Shown here: positions 56,101-62,100 of the stretch, in pieces
Layout of the letters: each line of letters starts with the position of its first letter
Numbering within the stretch: position 1 is the first letter of the stretch
NCBI GenBank assembly: GCA_963989385.1
Contig: OZ022505.1
Location: 61,135,737-61,199,736, forward strand
Length of the DNA: 64,000 bases
Direction: 5' to 3'
Source of the DNA: Ctena decussata
Taxonomy: Eukaryota > Mollusca > Bivalvia > Lucinida > Lucinidae
Translations under genes and position numbers: made by a program
The notes under the pieces: model-generated
The model's database searches: none
What the model was told of the DNA's origin: nothing
The model's input: only the letters and a program-made list of their open reading frames with translations

Positions 56101-59100
56101 AATATTTTATCAAAACATCATAAGTATTATTCCACAACACATAAACAGGGTACATAATGTGAATGCTCTGATAAGTCTGTGTATCCGTGCACACAACCTG
56201 TTTGTGATGACTGATCAGCCTTCGCTTTTAAGTGTCACCAAAAGCTCCAAAACTGAGAATAGATTAGGCAAACACCATGGATACAGATGAGGTGGCTCAA
56301 GTGAGCCACTTCATCTGGATCTACATTGTTTGCTATCTAGTCTTTGAATCTAAGTTAGATATAGCTTGGACGAAACATTTTTTAAAATTTTGCAGACGCA
56401 AATTTTGTTGTCAGCTGTTTTGGTGCTTTAAGGGTGAAACAGAACCCACAGAAGACTCCACTGATATGCAGACTAACTAGAGTCCTTGCTGTCTGCAACT
56501 TTCTCGTTGCATGGCCCATTTACAAAAACAAACATACCTTCGTCACATGGCAATGGTGCAGGACTTCCTATTGGGCAGTAACTTCCTTCGGGACATATAT
56601 CTCCTGTGGTACCATCTGTTGGATTGCTGATATTAGCGGCAGCAGTGCAGTAGTAGCCAGCATCACAGTCAGCTGAATAACGTAAAAATTCTCAGTCAAA
56701 ATTAACCCTATTGCACTCAGAACGGAGTTTTGGCCATCCTGAGTGCAATAGGGTTTAGCAATCTCCTAGACAGAAGGAGAAAGAAGAGACAGAGTCAGGC
56801 AACAAGAATTCAGTGGAATGCTAAGTCTTGTGTGCTCATTGTCACGTAACAGAACTAAACCAGAAAACTCCACAAAAGATTTTGCCGATGAAAACACTGG
56901 AAATGCAACACCTCTGTCTTGCTTCTGCTTGCCTAAGACCAGACAATAAAAGCAATCTTCATCCCTTATCTGCTACAAGTACAGCAGACTTCCCAGTGGC
57001 CCATGACATCCACATGACATCATACTGATGTCGATGCGATATTAACATGTCGCATCGATGTCAGTATGAGGTCATGTGCTTGCTGGGTTAGTCTTTTTTC
57101 TGATGCTTCCATTTGCATCTTCACTCCACCCTACCACCTTCTGGCTGGAAGAGTCCATTATAGGTTGGCTGGTCAGGTTTTACCACTCTTTGAAGAACAT
57201 TTCATTCATATCCAGCCAACCATTAAGGACAGGTCTTAAAGAGACCTAACCTTCCCCAGGCGAAGAGCTTGGCTTCTCTCTCATGTTGATAAGTCTTGAA
57301 TCCACATGCAGCAGAGAGAGACCTAACAACAACGTCAGCACTTTTAACTCTTTAAGCACCAAAAAGCAGACAACAAAATTTACGTCTGCAAAAATAAAAA
57401 AAATGCCTTGTCCAAGACATTTCATATTGAGAATTCAAAGACTAGAGGGCAAACAGTGCAGATCCACATGAGGCGGCTCATTATGAGCCACCTCATCAGG
57501 ACCTATGCTGTTTTCAAATTATACTATTTTCGTCACTGGTGCTTAAAGTGTTAACCATTAGGCCACAGATGCCCAAGTCCATTATTAAAGGACTCTGTAG
57601 CGTAAACATTAGTGAATAAGTGAACTCAAGTTAAAGTTCCACCAACATACTGGTCATACAGAGATGGGACCTCGTTTTAAAGTCTCATCTGAATGAACAA
57701 AACAGTGAGGGATAAAACCTGTCGCCCCTAGACTGATAGTCTAGCGCATTAACAAATACAATACCCCGGCTCAAAGCATAAACATTAACACTTTAAGCAC
57801 CGGTGAGGAAAATAGCAGAATTTGCAAACAGCGTAGATCCTGATGAGGTGGCTCAAGATGAGCCACCTCATCTAGATCTATACTGTTTGCCCCCTAGTTT
57901 GTGAATTCTCAATATGATATAGATTGAACGAAACGTTTTTTGAAGTTTTGCAGACGTAAATTTTGTCGTCTGCTTTTTGGCGCTTAAAGATGTCAGAATA
58001 GGTAAGCGAATTCAGACAGCCTTACCTGTGTAGTTACTAAGGCCAACAGTTCCACAGTACTTCCCTCCTGTGCAGTCTAAACAATCACCCACAGCAATGG
58101 CCCCCTCAGTTGGCAAGTATGTCCCTGCAGGGCAAGGTTCTGGGGTACCGGTGCCAGTCGGACAATAGTGTCCAGATGGGCAGACGTCACCGTATGATTC
58201 GCCAGATGGGTTTGCTAGAATTGCTCCACTGCTGCAGAAATACCCCTCTGTACACTGTCCTGCTTCTGTTGTTAGTCCTAGATATCAAAATACCATAATG
58301 TGCATATATATTGGGACACCTGAAAATAGTAAATTTTCCATTTGGGACAAATGGAAAATTTATTATTTTAGGTGTCCCAATACTTGAGCACATTAGGGTA
58401 CAGTAAAACAGTGATAATTCAAAGTGCAAAGGACTGATCAGTTTTGTTTGAAACAACAAGGAAGGGAGGCGTTGGGGGAAGCAACTCAGCCATTTTCACA
58501 GTTACCTCCCTTCTCTGATGGGTCAAATTGTTAAAAGAAAGAATTTGCTCCTCTAGGATCAAATTCTTTCCTTTAAGAGCAGACCCCATTTAGAACGGAT
58601 TTATTGTCCTGGGAAGCAAACAGGAAGTCAAGAAACTTGTTTTCTTTTACAAAAATGGCAGAAAAAGCAACAACATGGAGCATATATTGCCCACCTTAAT
58701 GTGACTTTGGATACTATTGAGCATGCAACTGAATGCTGTTTAATGATAAGAACTCAAACTGACTAAGATATTGTGGATTACCTAATTTCAATTATTGAGG
58801 GCCTACTGTATATACATTACCATTTAAAGAGCCAAAAATAACAAGGGCTTCGCAAGCGGCGCATAATACGCCCGTTTTAATGTCATAAAGGAATTACAGA
58901 ATGAACAAGATTGTTTACAAAAGGACAGACAGACAGACAAACAGGGAAAACCACACTTTAATTCATGATGGCAACATTATCTAAATATTTAACACATCAA
59001 ATACTATTAGTATACCAAAAATCAGCTTCCAAGGTGAAGTGGCTCCTAAGTTGAGTAATGCCAAAGTGAAACAAGGGAGATAATTCATAAACTAAATATA

Positions 59101-62100
59101 CTGGATATACCATTCTTGGTTCTAATACATTCCCTTGACAATATACACATCTCCATAAAGTTGTGTTAAAATATTCTAAACGGTTATGGAGTTACAGAGT
59201 AAACAGGAAATTTATGCATGGGCAGATAATCCAGTAAGCAAGCCAGAGTCGTGGTTCTTGCTCAGGAAACATTGCCCCATTATTACACACATTCCTACAA
59301 AGTTTCATTCTAATATTTCAAAGGGTTAAGGAGATATGGAGTGAATGGAAATGCCTAAAAATAATGATCAAAGGGAGGTTACTCCAAAATTAAGAAAGGG
59401 GGCACAACCATTCCTATATGTGACACATCATCTTGTGATCATGCACATTGCTATAAAGTTTCATCATGATATTCTAAACAGTTACCAAGTTAATTTATGC
59501 TCAACATAAGAATACACAAAAATAGCCTAAATGAACTAATAAAAGGGATGTAACTCAGAAACGAAGGAAGGGAGAGCAACCATTGTTGTATGCGACACAT
59601 CATAGACTTCATTCACATTGCTATGAAGTTTCATGAAGATGTCCCGAACAGTTATCTAGTTATGGCGCACACAAGACCTGCAGGGAAAAAAAAACAATCA
59701 AAGGGGCATAACCTGGAAACTAAGAAAGGGAGAGCAACCACTCTTGTATGCGATACATCCCCCCTACCTACTACATATGCCTACAAAATTTCATGAAGAT
59801 ATCCCAAATGGTTTCTCAGTTATGGCGCATACAAGAATGTTTACAGACGGAGGAAAGGGAGTTTACTCCAAAATTAAGAAAGGGGGAGCAACCATTCTTA
59901 TATGCGACATATTGTCTTGTGATCAAGCACATTGCTATAAAGTTTCATCATGATATTCCAAACAGTTACCGAGTTAATGTACGCACAACATAAGTATACA
60001 CAAAAATAGTCGAAAAGAACTAATAAAAGGGATGTAACTCAGAAATGAAGAAAGGGGGAGCAACCATTGTTGTACGCGACACATCGTTGGGACCTCATAC
60101 ACATTACTATGAAGTTTCATGAAGATACCCCAAACAGTTATCTAGTTCTGGCGCGCACAAGACCTGTAGGGTAAAAAACAATCAAAGGGGCATAACTTTG
60201 AAACCAAGGAAGGGGGAGCAACCATTCTTGTACGCGACACGTTCCCCCTTCCTAATACATATGCCTACAAAATTTCATGAAGATATCCCAAATGGTTACT
60301 GAGTTATGGCGCGCACAAGAATGTTTACGGACGGACGGACGGACAGACAGACGGACGGACGGACGGACGGACGGACGGACGGACAGCACCATGACATAAT
60401 ACGTCCGTTTTTTCAAAACGGGCGTATAAAAATAGTTGACTTTTTAAACAGCATAGACCCAGATGATTATGAGGCATCTCATCTGTGTATCTAAACTGCT
60501 TGCCCTCTATTCTTTGAATTCTTTGAATTCTCAGTATGATACAGCTTGGATGAACCTTTTTAGAAATTCTGCAGAAGTAAATTTTGTCATCTGCTTTTTT
60601 GGTGCTATAAGGTTTAATATTACTTTGCATTATCTGAATTCCAATTACTGACAGACTTCTGAATATACATTAATTAGGCAAGAAAAGTTATTAGATTCTC
60701 AGACATTGCAGCATGTCCTAAATTCTTGTGTTTCTCTCATGTTCATAGCATAAAAAACGCCTATAAAAGTGTGTATAAAAAAAAATATTAGGAATAAACA
60801 TACCGTCAATATCGCAGAAGTATCCAGGGGTGCAAGGTGTACATTCTGTGACGTTCTGTAAACCTGTACTTGCTCCAAATGTCCCTGCTGGGCACTTGGT
60901 CTCAATGCTTGAGCCCTCTGGGCAGTAAGAGCCTTGGGGACAGACTTTACCCGTGGTGCCATCAGTTGGCTGAGCTGTGTCCGCCCCTGACAGACAGACG
61001 TAGCCGGCACTGCATGGTCCATTTGGAACAACCAAACCTGTAAGATGTAATAATACTTTACAAACAGCACACTTTCCCATTATAAAGCAATTCACTTATA
61101 AAGCTACAGTATTGTATTTATAACCATGACATGACAAAACCAAGAAAGTGGAATATGCGCCCAGCAAATACTCAGATCAGCCTGGGCATCTGTCCAGTCT
61201 AATCCATTCCTCCATTTGATCAGAGTCTTTGCTGTTGGCTTGGTGGTAGCTTAGACCCTTAGCTACCTTTAACCACACAGTGAAGACTCTGATCAGACTG
61301 GGCAGATGCCCAGGCTGATCAAAGTCTTTGCTCGGGGCACATGCCACTTGTTGGTTTTGTTGTGTTGCGGCTGGAATGGTGCTTTTCCATCTCTGGAATC
61401 TCTAAGTTGCTGTACATTGAATCTCTGCTTTGAGATTGTCTTTTCCCTTCTTAAACATTAATAATTCCCAAAAATCTTTATCAATCTTTTAAGATGGATC
61501 TAGATAAGACAGATCTAGATTTTTGGGATTGGTCAAATTTGGAAAGGGTAAAAAACGTAACCAAGGAAATACTATTCTATAAACCCCTAAAGGGATTGTG
61601 TGGCAATTAGATTTTAATGCTATTACATGTTTTTGCTACACCCATCAAGCTATAAAATCAGATTGAGGTGAAAATCAGGAGAAAATTCCTCTAAGAAATT
61701 ATTTTTTTGGTCCAGTTTGGTATTAGGGCAAGAAGGATACATTTGCATTAAACCTATTAAAAAGAACAAATCCAGCAAGCAAATAGGACTATATGCTTGT
61801 GTGCACTGCATATATACCATTACAAAATCCTGATGGCTATATGCTTTATTGCTTGCTAAATTTTCTATATTGTGCAAAATCTTACCATTATCTTCGCAAT
61901 ACATGCCGCCAGTACAAGCCTGACAATCATCTACCATCTCCAATCCTGTTCTGTTGTTATATGTTCCTGGAGGGCATAGGTAGCTATTGGCTGATGTTGT
62001 ATTTTCAAGACAGTACGAGCCTTCTGGACAGTCTTTCGGAGTAATGGTTCCCGTGGTACTGCCAAGATCAGCTGTAGCCTCAACTGGGTCACAGTATCTG

